A stretch of 64,000 bases of DNA from contig NZ_VCGW01000001.1 in assembly GCF_007671675.1 (NCBI RefSeq), positions 1,364,001-1,428,000 of the forward strand. Direction: 5' to 3'. The notes beneath the pieces are model-generated. The model did not search any database, was not told where the DNA came from, and worked only from the letters and a program-made list of their open reading frames with translations. How positions within the stretch are numbered: position 1 is the first letter of the stretch; every line of letters begins with the position of its first letter. The stretch comes from Marinobacter maritimus (GTDB lineage: Bacteria > Pseudomonadota > Gammaproteobacteria > Pseudomonadales > Oleiphilaceae). This document shows, piece after piece, positions 8,982-18,221 of the stretch. The position numbers and the translations under genes are program-made.

Positions 8982-10490
8982 TTATTGGCCCCGGTGCGTT
9001 ACGCGAAGCACCTCTTCCAACGTGGTGACGCCATCAAGAATTTTCCGGACACCGTCTGCGTGAATGCTCGGGCCTTTCAGCCGGGCTTCCCGCTCCAGAT
9101 CCAGTTCTCCTGCACGCTTGTGAATCAAAGCGCTAATCTCCTCGGTTACTTCAACCACTTCATAGATACCAATACGTCCGCGATAGCCTAACTGGTTGCA
9201 GTGCTCACAGCCTTTTGCCCGATAAATGGTTGGCGGATTGACAAATTCCTGCTGCAAAAATTCGCAGTGCTCTTCGGTGGGCGTATACGGCTCTCGGCAC
9301 TCCTTGCATAGCACCCGTACAAGACGCTGGGCCACAATGCCCACCAGGCTTGATGAAATCAGGAAGGGTTCAATGCCCATATCCATCAGCCGGGTAATCG
9401 CACCAACCGCCGTATTGGTGTGCAGCGTAGATAACACAAGGTGACCGGTGAGACTGGCCTGAACGGCAATTTCGGCGGTTTCCAGGTCCCGGATTTCACC
9501 AATCATCACCACATCGGGATCCTGCCGCAGAATAGCTCGCAAGCCCCGGGCAAATGTCATTTCAACCTTTGGATTTACCTGGGTCTGGCCAATGCCCGGC
9601 AGGTTGTATTCGATAGGATCTTCGACCGTAAGGATGTTTCGGCTGCGGTCGTTAATCTCTTGCAACGACGCATACAGGGTTGTGGATTTACCCGACCCTG
9701 TAGGCCCGGTAACCAGCAATATACCGTAAGGCCGGTGAATCAGCTTGCGCAGGATTTTCAGGTCGTCTGGCGCCATTCCCAGAGATTCAAGGCGTATCGC
9801 ACCCGCCTGTTTATCCAGCAAACGCAGAACAACCCGCTCGCCACCGGATGACGGCATGGTAGAGACACGGATATCTACCTCACGGCCGGCCACTCTCAAC
9901 GCAATCCGGCCGTCCTGAGGTACCCGCTTTTCGGCGATATCCAGCTTTGCCATAACCTTGATTCGTGAAACCAGCAACGGTGCCAGCGCTCGTTTGGGTT
10001 GCACGACTTCACGCAACACGCCATCAACGCGAAACCGTACAATCAGGCGCTTCTCATAGGTTTCGATGTGCACATCCGAAGCGCTGCTCTTCACTGCCTC
10101 GGTCAGAATCGCATTGATCAGGCGGATAATCGGCGCGTCGTCTTCCTGCTCCAGAAGATCTTCCGTTTCCGGGACCGAATCGGCGAGCGAAGCCAGATCC
10201 ATATCATCGCCAATACCCTCGACCATCTGCATGGCTTCTGCAGAGTCGTTTTGATAAGCCGCATTCAGCGCCTGATCAAAGTGGTCGGGCTCAATGGTGG
10301 CAAATCGCGCACGACCGCCGCTTATCCTGTTGGCTTCCGCCAACGCAGAATGCGGAGCGCCAGGCCTGACCAGAATAACCGGGGCACCCTCTTCCGAGCG
10401 GGTCAAAATAACGCCGTTACGCTTCGCAAAGGTAAAGGGAAGACGACCCAGCGGAGCATCCAGCGGCTGAAGTTCGGTTTCTGTGCTCAA
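8982..10490 (-). CDS. gspE: Type II secretion ATPase GspE
   Basis: A 502-residue cytoplasmic hexameric ATPase that powers pseudopilus assembly. Visible in order are an N1E/N2E region, Walker [10 protein letters not shown], the Asp box, Walker B ([12 protein letters not shown]), the His box ([11 protein letters not shown]) and the four-cysteine zinc motif CKEC...CEHC near residue 400. I favour a TTG start at 10490, with GAGG 6 bases upstream. The more upstream ATG at 10547 would give 521 residues, but it has no ribosome site and adds an N-terminus unlike the family. It is the first gene of the minus-strand operon and divergent from gspC. Confidence 0.95.
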   Translation of the reverse strand: MSTETELQPLDAPLGRLPFTFAKRNGVILTRSEEGAPVILVRPGAPHSALAEANRISGGRARFATIEPDHFDQALNAAYQNDSAEAMQMVEGIGDDMDLASLADSVPETEDLLEQEDDAPIIRLINAILTEAVKSSASDVHIETYEKRLIVRFRVDGVLREVVQPKRALAPLLVSRIKVMAKLDIAEKRVPQDGRIALRVAGREVDIRVSTMPSSGGERVVLRLLDKQAGAIRLESLGMAPDDLKILRKLIHRPYGILLVTGPTGSGKSTTLYASLQEINDRSRNILTVEDPIEYNLPGIGQTQVNPKVEMTFARGLRAILRQDPDVVMIGEIRDLETAEIAVQASLTGHLVLSTLHTNTAVGAITRLMDMGIEPFLISSSLVGIVAQRLVRVLCKECREPYTPTEEHCEFLQQEFVNPPTIYRAKGCEHCNQLGYRGRIGIYEVVEVTEEISALIHKRAGELDLEREARLKGPSIHADGVRKILDGVTTLEEVLRVTHRGQ

Positions 10491-10690
10491 GGTTGTCCTC
10501 GTTCTTATAAGGCTAAGGCAATCAGAAGGAAGGCTATCACAGGACATAGGCCCGCTGAATAACTCTGTGCACTATACTCCCAATAAAAGACGCTATTCTG
10601 ATAACCTGTGGGACTTTTGCCGCTCCCTTGGCCGCTTTTGCTCGGCCAGAGGCTTTTCGGCGGCTTGCGAACTTGCATTCTGGACGATCA

Positions 10691-11350
10691 ATGCTCTCAA
10701 TAAATCAAAGAGTTCCGCTCATTCTGGCCCTCGCCGCAGGCTTGGCCATGGTCGTTGTGACAGCATGGCAGACCTACAGTTTCTGGCAGGATGAAAGCCG
10801 CCAGGCGGCTCAGAGCAACCAGCCGGCGGCACAAACGCTCACAGAAAAACCCAGCGCCCCGGCTCTGCCTCTTGCCTCCCTGGATTTTTTTGGCACTGCG
10901 CAGACAGGCGGCGCTGAGGCGCCGGAAAATACTGAAGACCTGCCAGAAACGAACCTTCGGCTTTTTCTTCGGGGCATTCTTGCATCCGATGGAGACTTTC
11001 CGGGTAGTGCATTAATAGAAGACGACAAAAGCAAGACGGAGGTCTACCTGGTGGGCGATGAACTGCCTGGCAACGCCAAACTACGCTCTGTTTATCCCAA
11101 CCGCGTTATCCTTGATCGCGCTGGCAAGCTGGAAAACCTGTTTTTCCCGGAGTCTGACAGCAGTTCCGGAATGACCTTCTCATCAGACGCCGACAACATC
11201 CAGCAAGAACCCGATCAGCAAGTTCAGGTGCCGGATATTACCAATCGGCCCGGCCGTTCAACGCCACCGCCCGCAAACGAACAGGAGCGCCGGGAAGAAA
11301 TACGCAAGCGCCTCGAACAACTCCGGGAACGCCTGCGTACCAACGGATAG
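10691..11350 (+). CDS. gspC: Type II secretion protein GspC (short, no PDZ domain)
   Basis: A 219-residue inner-membrane protein. After a short N-terminus comes one transmembrane helix (about residues 9-27), a Pro/Ala-rich linker, then the homology region (NLRLFLRGILASD...GSALIEDD...YLVGDELPGNAKLRSVYPNRVILDR), which in T2SS contacts the secretin GspD. Downstream there is no PDZ domain, only a low-complexity tail ending in a charged helix (ERREEIRKRLEQLRERLR), as in coiled-coil-type GspC/XcpP relatives. ATG 10691 is preferred over a TTG 21 codons earlier; its ribosome site is weak. Unlike xcpPQ, no gspD follows. Confidence 0.88.
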   Translation: MLSINQRVPLILALAAGLAMVVVTAWQTYSFWQDESRQAAQSNQPAAQTLTEKPSAPALPLASLDFFGTAQTGGAEAPENTEDLPETNLRLFLRGILASDGDFPGSALIEDDKSKTEVYLVGDELPGNAKLRSVYPNRVILDRAGKLENLFFPESDSSSGMTFSSDADNIQQEPDQQVQVPDITNRPGRSTPPPANEQERREEIRKRLEQLRERLRTNG

Positions 11351-11497
11351 TAGGTAGCTTTCTACTCCCTTCCCTATCTCTCTGCCATCCAGGGCTGTGT
11401 CGGCAAATGACACAGTCAATGTCGTTATGGGACAGTGTGAGCATCGCATAAACCGATAGAATGCTATCTGGTTCAATCAACACTGGAGTGTACTTTG

Positions 11498-13114
11498 ATG
11501 CAACGCTGGAACGGCTGGGGCGATGAGCAGTTTAATCTGGAACTACCGACACAGGGGCGGAGCTTTCTTTCAGAACGTGTGGGTTCCGGCAAGCCTCTGA
11601 GCGATGCCTCTTTGGAGTCTGTCTGCGCCAAGGTTCCGGAGTCACGCCTGCCGGCTGATGCCACCGTTGATAAGCTGATCGACACCAGCCCCGAAGTACG
11701 GGTGCGCCACGCTCGCGGTCAAAGCTTGCCGGACTGGCTGGCCATGCGCAGCGGTGATTTCGGCGTTTTCCCCGATGGTGTCGCCTGCCCTGAGAGCAGC
11801 CTCGACGTGCAGAAACTTCTTCAGTATGCGCAGGCCGGCAGCATTGAACTGATCCCCTATGGTGGCGGCACCAGCGTTGCAGGCCACATCAACCCGCTGG
11901 AGAGCGACAAACCGGTACTCACCGTGGACATGGGTGGCATGAACCGCCTGATTGACCTCGACCGGGAGAGCCAGATTGCCACATTCGGCGCAGGTACCCC
12001 GGGGCCCCTTGTCGAATCCCAGTTACGGGCTCACGGATACACGCTCGGGCACTTCCCCCAATCGTTTGAACTCTCAACCATTGGCGGCTGGGTAGCCTCG
12101 CGCTCCAGCGGACAGCAGTCATTGCGTTACGGCAGGATCGAGCAGTTATTTGCCGGCGGCCGTGTCGAAACACTCAAAGGTACGCTGGACCTGCCCACGA
12201 TTCCGGCTTCAAGTGCTGGCCCGGACATTCGTGAGATGATCCTTGGCTCCGAGGGCCGCATTGGCTTGATTACCGAAATTAAGGTGCGAGTCAGCCGCCT
12301 GCCGGAACAGGAAAGCTTTCACGTTGTATTTTTCCCGGACTGGGATAAAGCCCGCACCGCCTGCCGTAAACTCGTACAAAATCGTACCCAGCTTTCCATG
12401 TTGCGCCTGAGCAACGCCATCGAAACTGAAACCCAGCTGGCGCTTGCGGGGCACCCACACCTTATCGGCATGCTCGAAAAAGTACTTTCCCTGCGCGGCT
12501 CTGCCGAAGGCAAGTGCATGATGACCTTCGGGCTAACTGGCACCAGCAGGCAGTGCGACAGTGCCAAACAGGAAGCCAAACGCATCTGCTCGGAACACAA
12601 AGGCGTGTATACCGGAACCCGGCTGGGTAAAAAGTGGGCCGAAAAGCGCTTCACCATGCCCTACCTCCGGGAAGCACTGTGGCAGATGGGTTACGCCGTG
12701 GACACTCTGGAAACCGCAACCGACTGGGACAACGTTGATCACCTGCTTGGCTTGATGGAAAGCAGCCTTCGCGGCGGGCTACAGACCCGTGATGAAAGCA
12801 AAGATGAACGCACACACGTATTCACTCACTTGTCGCATTTTTACGGCCAGGGCTGCAGCATATACACCACTTATGTTTTCCGTGTTGCAGACAGCTATGA
12901 AGAGACTTTAGCGCGCTGGAAGCATCTGAAGAACACAACCTCTGAACTGATCGTGCGCAATCGTGGCACCATCAGCCATCAACACGGTGTTGGCAAAGAT
13001 CACGCGCCCTTCCTGCCGATTGAAAAAGGTGCACTTGGAATGCTGGCCATTCACTCCCTGTGCAAAACCTTTGACCCCGAAGGTATTCTCAACCCCAAAA
13101 CCCTGGTGGAATAG
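11498..13114 (+). CDS. FAD-linked oxidase resembling alkyldihydroxyacetonephosphate synthase
   Basis: A 538-residue VAO/PCMH-fold flavoprotein. The ARGQSLPDWLAMRSG segment near residue 72, the FAD-binding PYGGGTSVAGH (about 120-130), FELSTIGGWVASRSSGQQS and LGSEGRIGLITE are the diagnostic blocks of the AGPS group. The C-terminal blocks HLSHFYGQGCSIY and SHQHGVGK follow. In AGPS the last motif is SHHHGVGK; here the middle histidine is Gln. AGPS makes the ether bond of ether lipids, but bacterial relatives are mostly uncharacterised and may be 2-hydroxyacid or glycerol-derivative oxidases. The ATG at 11498 has GGAGTG 7 bases upstream. It is the first gene of a three-gene operon. Confidence 0.85.
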   Translation: MQRWNGWGDEQFNLELPTQGRSFLSERVGSGKPLSDASLESVCAKVPESRLPADATVDKLIDTSPEVRVRHARGQSLPDWLAMRSGDFGVFPDGVACPESSLDVQKLLQYAQAGSIELIPYGGGTSVAGHINPLESDKPVLTVDMGGMNRLIDLDRESQIATFGAGTPGPLVESQLRAHGYTLGHFPQSFELSTIGGWVASRSSGQQSLRYGRIEQLFAGGRVETLKGTLDLPTIPASSAGPDIREMILGSEGRIGLITEIKVRVSRLPEQESFHVVFFPDWDKARTACRKLVQNRTQLSMLRLSNAIETETQLALAGHPHLIGMLEKVLSLRGSAEGKCMMTFGLTGTSRQCDSAKQEAKRICSEHKGVYTGTRLGKKWAEKRFTMPYLREALWQMGYAVDTLETATDWDNVDHLLGLMESSLRGGLQTRDESKDERTHVFTHLSHFYGQGCSIYTTYVFRVADSYEETLARWKHLKNTTSELIVRNRGTISHQHGVGKDHAPFLPIEKGALGMLAIHSLCKTFDPEGILNPKTLVE

Positions 13115-13119
13115 CGCTG

Positions 13120-14745
13120 ATGAAGCGTCGAGACTCATTGCTCAGAGAACTTCAAAGCAGACCCCGCACGTTTGATCTTGTGGTGGTTGGCGGCGGCATT
13201 ACCGGTGCCGGTATAGCGCGGGAAGCTGCCGGTAGCGGCCTGAAAACCCTGCTGGTTGAACAGCGGGATTTTGCCTGGGGAACGTCCAGCCGATCTTCGA
13301 AGATGGTGCACGGCGGCCTGCGCTATCTTGGGGGCGGCCAGTACCGGCTGACCAGAGACGCTGTTACCGAACGCCAGCGCCTGATGGACGAGGCACCGGG
13401 GCTTATCGAGCCCTTGCGTTTTATCATGCCGCACTTTCAGCGCCAGTTTCCCGGCCCGCGCCTGTTTCAGGTTCTGCTAAGGGTCTACGATTGGATATCT
13501 CGCACTCATTCACGTCAACTGCTGACACCGGGGGAGACGATGCAATGGGTGCCCGGTCTGAACACCGAAAAGCTGACCGGCGCCAGCAGCTTTACCGATG
13601 CAGTAACCGATGACGCCCGTCTGGTACAACGGGTCATCACCGAGGCCCGTCAGGATGGCGCATGGTGTCTGAACTACGTTAAAGCGGTGAAGGTTCTGCG
13701 CACCGACGGCAAGGTTAGCGGGCTTGAACTGCAAGCGGAAGACGACACCGAGGCATTCATCGTTAATACGCCTCTGGTCATCAATGCGACAGGTGTATGG
13801 GCAGATCGGCTTCAGCAGCCAGATAGTGATGAGAAACCCATGACAATTCGGCCGCTGCGAGGAAGCCATCTGGTTCTGCCGTGGCACAAGCTGCCAGTCT
13901 CCTGTTCTGTTTCCCTGTTCCACCCGGATGACAAACGCCCGGTTTTCGCGTTTCCCTGGGCCGGTACAACGGTGCTGGGCACGACGGATCTTGATCATAA
14001 AGAAAGCCTGGACAAGGAACCGCGCATTGCCGGCGAAGAAGTAGATTATTTGTTGCGCATATCCACGAGACTGTTCCCGGGCGCAGCAATTTCCCGAAGC
14101 GACGTTCTTTCCACCTGGGCAGGCGTTCGACCAGTCGTCACTGCAGAACACAGCACCGCCGGCCCTAAAGCCCCGTCAAAAGAAAGCCGTGAACATGAAT
14201 TCCGCGAAGACATGGGGTTAATCAGCATTGCCGGCGGCAAGCTGACCACCTTCCGACTGATCGCAAGGGAAGCGCTTTCCAGAGGCTTGGGAGGTGAAGA
14301 GCACTTGCGACCGGAGAGCGGTCCGGTGTTTCGACCCGCGCCCCGGCTACTGCGCCCAGCAAACATAAACCATCAGAACTGGCAGCGGCTTACGGGCTTT
14401 TACGGTTCGGACCTATGCGCGGTTCTGCAGGCTGGGCCTACCGTACCCGTTAGCGATGATGCGGCCTCCGGCTCTGTACCGGGCGAGCTGCTGTGGGCCG
14501 AAGTTGTCTGGGCCTGCAAGCACGAAGACGTAAAGCACTTGGATGATCTTATGTTGCGCCGCACCCGGCTTGGCCTGATAGCGCCTGAAGGCGGCAAAGC
14601 ATTACTGCCGTTAGTGAAACAACACTGTCAGAGCACTCTCAACTGGAATGATGACCAGTGGCGTGCCGAAGAGGTCCGGTACATGGATCTATGGAGAGAA
14701 GCCTATTCCCTCCCGGGCCATCCGGAGTCGACGCATGCCGTCTGA
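13120..14745 (+). CDS. GlpD-like FAD-dependent glycerol-3-phosphate dehydrogenase
   Basis: A 541-residue flavoprotein of the GlpD/DAO family. It has an N-terminal FAD motif (VVVGGGITGAGIAREAAGSG), the GlpD signature RDFAWGTSSRSSKMVHGGLRYL, substrate-region motifs (VINATGVWAD, GTTDLDH, AGVRPVV) and the IAGGKLTTFR block. A C-terminal alpha-helical DAO_C domain completes it. It would oxidise glycerol 3-phosphate, or a related phosphate ester, to the ketone and pass electrons to quinone at the inner membrane. It starts 5 bases after the flavoprotein gene and overlaps the kinase gene by 11. No glpF, glpR or canonical glpK is seen, so it may be a specialised paralogue. Confidence 0.87.
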   Translation: MKRRDSLLRELQSRPRTFDLVVVGGGITGAGIAREAAGSGLKTLLVEQRDFAWGTSSRSSKMVHGGLRYLGGGQYRLTRDAVTERQRLMDEAPGLIEPLRFIMPHFQRQFPGPRLFQVLLRVYDWISRTHSRQLLTPGETMQWVPGLNTEKLTGASSFTDAVTDDARLVQRVITEARQDGAWCLNYVKAVKVLRTDGKVSGLELQAEDDTEAFIVNTPLVINATGVWADRLQQPDSDEKPMTIRPLRGSHLVLPWHKLPVSCSVSLFHPDDKRPVFAFPWAGTTVLGTTDLDHKESLDKEPRIAGEEVDYLLRISTRLFPGAAISRSDVLSTWAGVRPVVTAEHSTAGPKAPSKESREHEFREDMGLISIAGGKLTTFRLIAREALSRGLGGEEHLRPESGPVFRPAPRLLRPANINHQNWQRLTGFYGSDLCAVLQAGPTVPVSDDAASGSVPGELLWAEVVWACKHEDVKHLDDLMLRRTRLGLIAPEGGKALLPLVKQHCQSTLNWNDDQWRAEEVRYMDLWREAYSLPGHPESTHAV

Positions 14746-16294
14746 CCCGCTGATTCTCGCCATCGATAACGGTACCCAGAGCGTACGCGCCCTGCTCTTC
14801 GATACTCGCGGTAATCTTGTCGCCAAAGGCAGGCAGGAGATTCAGCCGTACTTTTCCAGGCAGCCGGGCTGGGCGGAGCAACAGCCTGAGTATTTCTGGG
14901 AAAACCTCGGCAAAGCTTGCGCTCAGCTTTGGGAATCTACAGACATCACACCAGACAGGGTTGTGGGCGTTACCGTCACAACTCAGCGTGGTACGGTTAT
15001 TAACCTCGACGAACACGGCAAACCGCTGCGCCCGGCAATTATCTGGCTGGACCAACGGCACGCCCGGGTCGATGGCCCGGTGAAAGGCCCCTGGGGCTGG
15101 CTGTTCAAACTGGCGCGGCTTGAAGACACTATTAATCGCTTTCGGGAGAACACCCAGGCCACCTGGATTGCCCAGAACCAGCCGGAAATCTGGGACAAAA
15201 CCCGACATTTTGTTTTGCTGTCCGGCTACCTGAACTACCGTTTAACTGGCGAGTTCCGGGATTCCACCGGAAGTCAGGTCGGCTACCTGCCATTTGACTA
15301 CAAAAAGCACCGTTGGGCCGGCCACCGGGATTTCAAGTGGCAAACCATGCCGGTAAAAGAATCTATGCTGCCAGAGCTGGTCAGCCCGGGCTCCACTCTG
15401 GGCCATCTCACCACAGAAGCCGCCAGCCACTTAGGACTTTCGGGAGATCTGCCGGTGATTGCAGCAGCTTCCGACAAAGCCTGTGAGATACTCGGCTCCG
15501 GAGGCTTGACGCCAGACATAGGCTGCATGAGTTATGGCACAACCGCGACTATAAATGCCACCAACAAACGCTATGTGGAACCGGTACGTCTGATGCCGCC
15601 CTATCCTTCCGCATTGCCCGGGCATTACTCCACAGAAGTGATGATTTACCGGGGCTTCTGGATGGTGAGCTGGTTTAAACGCGAATTCGGTTTACGAGAG
15701 CGTAAAATTGCCGAGCAACGCGGTATTGAACCGGAAGAGCTGTTTGATGAACTGGTTCAAGCTGTACCAGCGGGTTCCATGGGCCTGATGCTGCAGCCCT
15801 ACTGGTCACCTGGTGTGCGCCAGCCCGGGCCGGAAGCCAAAGGCTCTATCATTGGTTTCGGCGATGTTCACACCCGCGCGCATATCTACCGAGCCATTCT
15901 TGAAGGCCTGGCTTACGCACTGCGAGAAGGCAAAGAAAAGATCGAAAAGCGCAGCGGCGTTAAAATCCGGAAACTTCGGGTTGCGGGTGGCGGCTCTCAA
16001 AGCGATGCGGCGATGCAGTTAACCGCCGACGTATTCGGTTTGCCGGCCGAGCGCCCCCACACCTATGAAACCTCGGGGCTCGGTGCTGCGATTGATGCCG
16101 CTGTTGGCCTGGGCCTTCACCCTGATTTTAAAACCGCTGTAGCGGAGATGACCCGGGTTGGCGATGTGTTCCAACCAAGCCCCGAAGCGCGCGAGCTATA
16201 TGAAAGGCTCTACTCCGAAGTTTACCTGCGCATGTACCCACAACTTCAGCCGCTGTACCAGAAAATCCGGGATATAACCGGCTATCCGAAGTAG
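14735..16294 (+). CDS. FGGY-family carbohydrate kinase
   Basis: A 519-residue sugar or polyol kinase of the ASKHA fold. The N-terminal phosphate-1 motif is AIDNGTQSVRALLFD and the substrate segment reads AIIWLDQRHA. A candidate catalytic Asp lies in ASDKACEILGSGG, followed by YGTTATINAT and the C-terminal adenosine motif VAGGGSQSDAAMQ. It differs from GlpK at the GTTSSR and WQDRR blocks, so glycerol is possible but not assured. ATG 14735 has GGAG 7 bases upstream and overlaps the dehydrogenase stop, indicating coupling. Family certain, substrate unknown. Confidence 0.85.
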   Translation: MPSDPLILAIDNGTQSVRALLFDTRGNLVAKGRQEIQPYFSRQPGWAEQQPEYFWENLGKACAQLWESTDITPDRVVGVTVTTQRGTVINLDEHGKPLRPAIIWLDQRHARVDGPVKGPWGWLFKLARLEDTINRFRENTQATWIAQNQPEIWDKTRHFVLLSGYLNYRLTGEFRDSTGSQVGYLPFDYKKHRWAGHRDFKWQTMPVKESMLPELVSPGSTLGHLTTEAASHLGLSGDLPVIAAASDKACEILGSGGLTPDIGCMSYGTTATINATNKRYVEPVRLMPPYPSALPGHYSTEVMIYRGFWMVSWFKREFGLRERKIAEQRGIEPEELFDELVQAVPAGSMGLMLQPYWSPGVRQPGPEAKGSIIGFGDVHTRAHIYRAILEGLAYALREGKEKIEKRSGVKIRKLRVAGGGSQSDAAMQLTADVFGLPAERPHTYETSGLGAAIDAAVGLGLHPDFKTAVAEMTRVGDVFQPSPEARELYERLYSEVYLRMYPQLQPLYQKIRDITGYPK

Positions 16295-16319
16295 GTTTCT
16301 GTGCACAGGCTGCAGCTTT

Positions 16320-16348
16320 GCATTGGCTGCATAATACGCAGCCAATGC
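16320..16348. terminator. Perfect hairpin between convergent genes
   Basis: An 11-bp perfect stem (GCATTGGCTGC/GCAGCCAATGC) with a 7-nt loop lies midway between the kinase stop (16294) and the MuiA-type gene stop (16364). No T-run flanks it, so it is either a weak bidirectional terminator or an mRNA 3'-end protecting hairpin. Confidence 0.5.
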
Positions 16349-16363
16349 GCCCTGCCTCAGCCG

Positions 16364-17938
16364 TTAAAGTCTTGGTAGTGCGGTCCCCTCAGGAACCCGA
16401 ATCTCAAACCCCGATTTCACATTAACGGTCTGACCGGCGGGCACTTCGCGATTCCACGCCAGGACACCCTTTTCGTCATCAACATTCCGTTCAACGGGCT
16501 CACTGATCTCCAGTGGCTTAACGATAAGAATATCCTTCTGCGACACAGGAAGCCGGTCAAAAATTCGTACCTGCACAGCTTTCGAGTGGTGGTTCGTGAT
16601 CTCAAACCGGTTTTGTCGACGCTGAACGTTCTCGCTCTTCCACACACCCTCCTCTCCGGTGCGTTCCAGTTCGTTCACAACAGCGACCCGGATGCCTTCA
16701 TCTACTCCGAACCCGAGCGTAAGTTCTTCGCCGCCTGTCAGCTCCGGCAACTGGCTTTCACCCACACTTTGTCCATCCCGATATAACGTTAAACGGCCGG
16801 CAGGTATGGGTGCCTCCGACTGGAATGTACCAGTTGCATGCAAATAACCAGTGGTGTCCATGACTGGCGCCGTCCAGGTCGCAACCTTAACCGGAATCAC
16901 GTGTTCTGCAACTGTCAGCCGCTGCCCTGAACTGCCACTGGGAATATCAACCGGCAATGGCACCTTGTAGCTCTGTGTAAACGTGCTTTGACGCTCGACA
17001 ACCGCCACACTGCTTCCCATGAGCATCTCCGCCTCCATATCAGCCATCGGCGCCGATGTCTTCGAGCGGTAGGCCTGGGGCGGCTGAGGGCTAACAACCC
17101 AGGAATACAGCGGCGGCATGGCGGTGCCCCGTCGGGCGTTTGCAGTCGCGAGGCGCAGTTCAACATCCTCCCAGTTGGTTCCGGTTGATTGCTGCACAAC
17201 AGCGAGGTGCTCAAGCGTCACCTCTCCATTAACTCCGTCACCAGCCCCACCTTCAAGTTCTGTTTTCAGGCGGGCATTGTATTCACTCCGCCAACTGGCA
17301 TCGGGCGTTTGAAACCTGAGCTTTACCTGCAGCTCGCCATTTTTGAGCGCCAGATAGTGCACCACAACCTTTTTGGTTGTCCTTGCACTCTGTTTAACCT
17401 GGGACAGCTCGCGGATTAAACGGTCCTTCAAGGCAATATCGTCGGTCATTCTTGTACGAATCGTCCGTATTTCCGACAACGCACTCTGTGTTGTGTTCTT
17501 CAACGCGGCAGCCATGTCATTCAGCTCTGAAGCCGACAGTTCGTGCGGAGACTCCGCTGCTTTGCTCATAAGGGTAACCTGCTGGTTCCAGGCTCGAATC
17601 GAATCCTCCTGTTCTTGAATCCGCAAGGTTACAGCAGACAACTCATCGCGGATTCTCCGAGTTTCTCCTGCCACAAATTCTGCTTGCTCCACACGACTGA
17701 TCTGAACCTGCCGAACCTGTGATCCCGCGCCCCCTTCAAACGCTACTTGCAAACTCTGATCCTGAAGGCTAACCGGCAGCCCCTCAATCTCAACGGTTCC
17801 CGGGCCGAACGTTACGTTTGCACTTTGCTCCCAGGTAAGTTCCGCATGGGAAGGATATAAGGTCGCCGTTGTAATCTCGGCCTGTGCCATCAGTGGCATG
17901 GTCGCAATGGCAATCGCAAGCAGGCAGTGCTTTTTCAT
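16364..17938 (-). CDS. MuiA-type protein with DUF4140/DUF4139 domains
   Basis: A 524-residue exported protein. A clean signal peptide (residues 1-20, KKHCLLAIAIATMPLMAQA) precedes an N-terminal DUF4140 region beginning TATLYPSHAEL. A coiled-coil segment follows (about 90-185), then a beta-rich DUF4139 domain containing PDASWRSEYNARL and a C-terminal FEIRVPEG. Proteins of this set are called mucoidy inhibitor A from an old genetic link; the molecular function is unknown. It is single-gene, with its own ribosome site (AGGAGG) just upstream of 17938, and convergent with the FGGY kinase. Confidence 0.82.
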   Translation of the reverse strand: MKKHCLLAIAIATMPLMAQAEITTATLYPSHAELTWEQSANVTFGPGTVEIEGLPVSLQDQSLQVAFEGGAGSQVRQVQISRVEQAEFVAGETRRIRDELSAVTLRIQEQEDSIRAWNQQVTLMSKAAESPHELSASELNDMAAALKNTTQSALSEIRTIRTRMTDDIALKDRLIRELSQVKQSARTTKKVVVHYLALKNGELQVKLRFQTPDASWRSEYNARLKTELEGGAGDGVNGEVTLEHLAVVQQSTGTNWEDVELRLATANARRGTAMPPLYSWVVSPQPPQAYRSKTSAPMADMEAEMLMGSSVAVVERQSTFTQSYKVPLPVDIPSGSSGQRLTVAEHVIPVKVATWTAPVMDTTGYLHATGTFQSEAPIPAGRLTLYRDGQSVGESQLPELTGGEELTLGFGVDEGIRVAVVNELERTGEEGVWKSENVQRRQNRFEITNHHSKAVQVRIFDRLPVSQKDILIVKPLEISEPVERNVDDEKGVLAWNREVPAGQTVNVKSGFEIRVPEGTALPRL

Positions 17939-18221
17939 CAGGAGGCCCCTCAGGGTAGCGTCTGTTTAAGTGGAGACAATAACTGTGCTCAGTAACGTAC
18001 AGGATAAACACTCCTTTAACAGCGACATGTCTATGAATTAGCGGTATTTTTTTTAATGTTTTTCGTCTGGCAGGACAAAATATTCCGAACTAGGCTTACC
18101 GATGGCATCGAAGGAAGCTGTGGTGCTCGGGGGCCCGTTTACAAGCCAGTCAGGCACCCTGTGCTGACAGTCCGCTACCAGCGGACTTAACAAAAAAACC
18201 TCCCAGGATTGGAGAACTCAA
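17939..18221. promoter_or_regulatory. Divergent intergenic region with 5'-UTR hairpin
   Basis: This 283-base stretch separates the MuiA-type gene (minus) from the M28 peptidase gene (plus), so it must hold both promoters. It is AT-rich in its middle (18040-18100). An 8-bp perfect hairpin (AGTCCGCT/AGCGGACT, 18169-18187) followed by an A-run lies about 35 bases before the peptidase start; it would sit in the peptidase leader mRNA. I do not see a clear -35/-10 pair. Confidence 0.4.

Noticed and set aside
13510..14151. A 213-codon frame opposite the GlpD-like gene
   Set aside because: Antisense to a clear flavoprotein, no domain and no ribosome site.
18169..18187. Hairpin before the M28 peptidase as a terminator
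   Set aside because: It is followed by an A-run, not a T-run, in the plus direction, and its T-run lies upstream on the minus strand.
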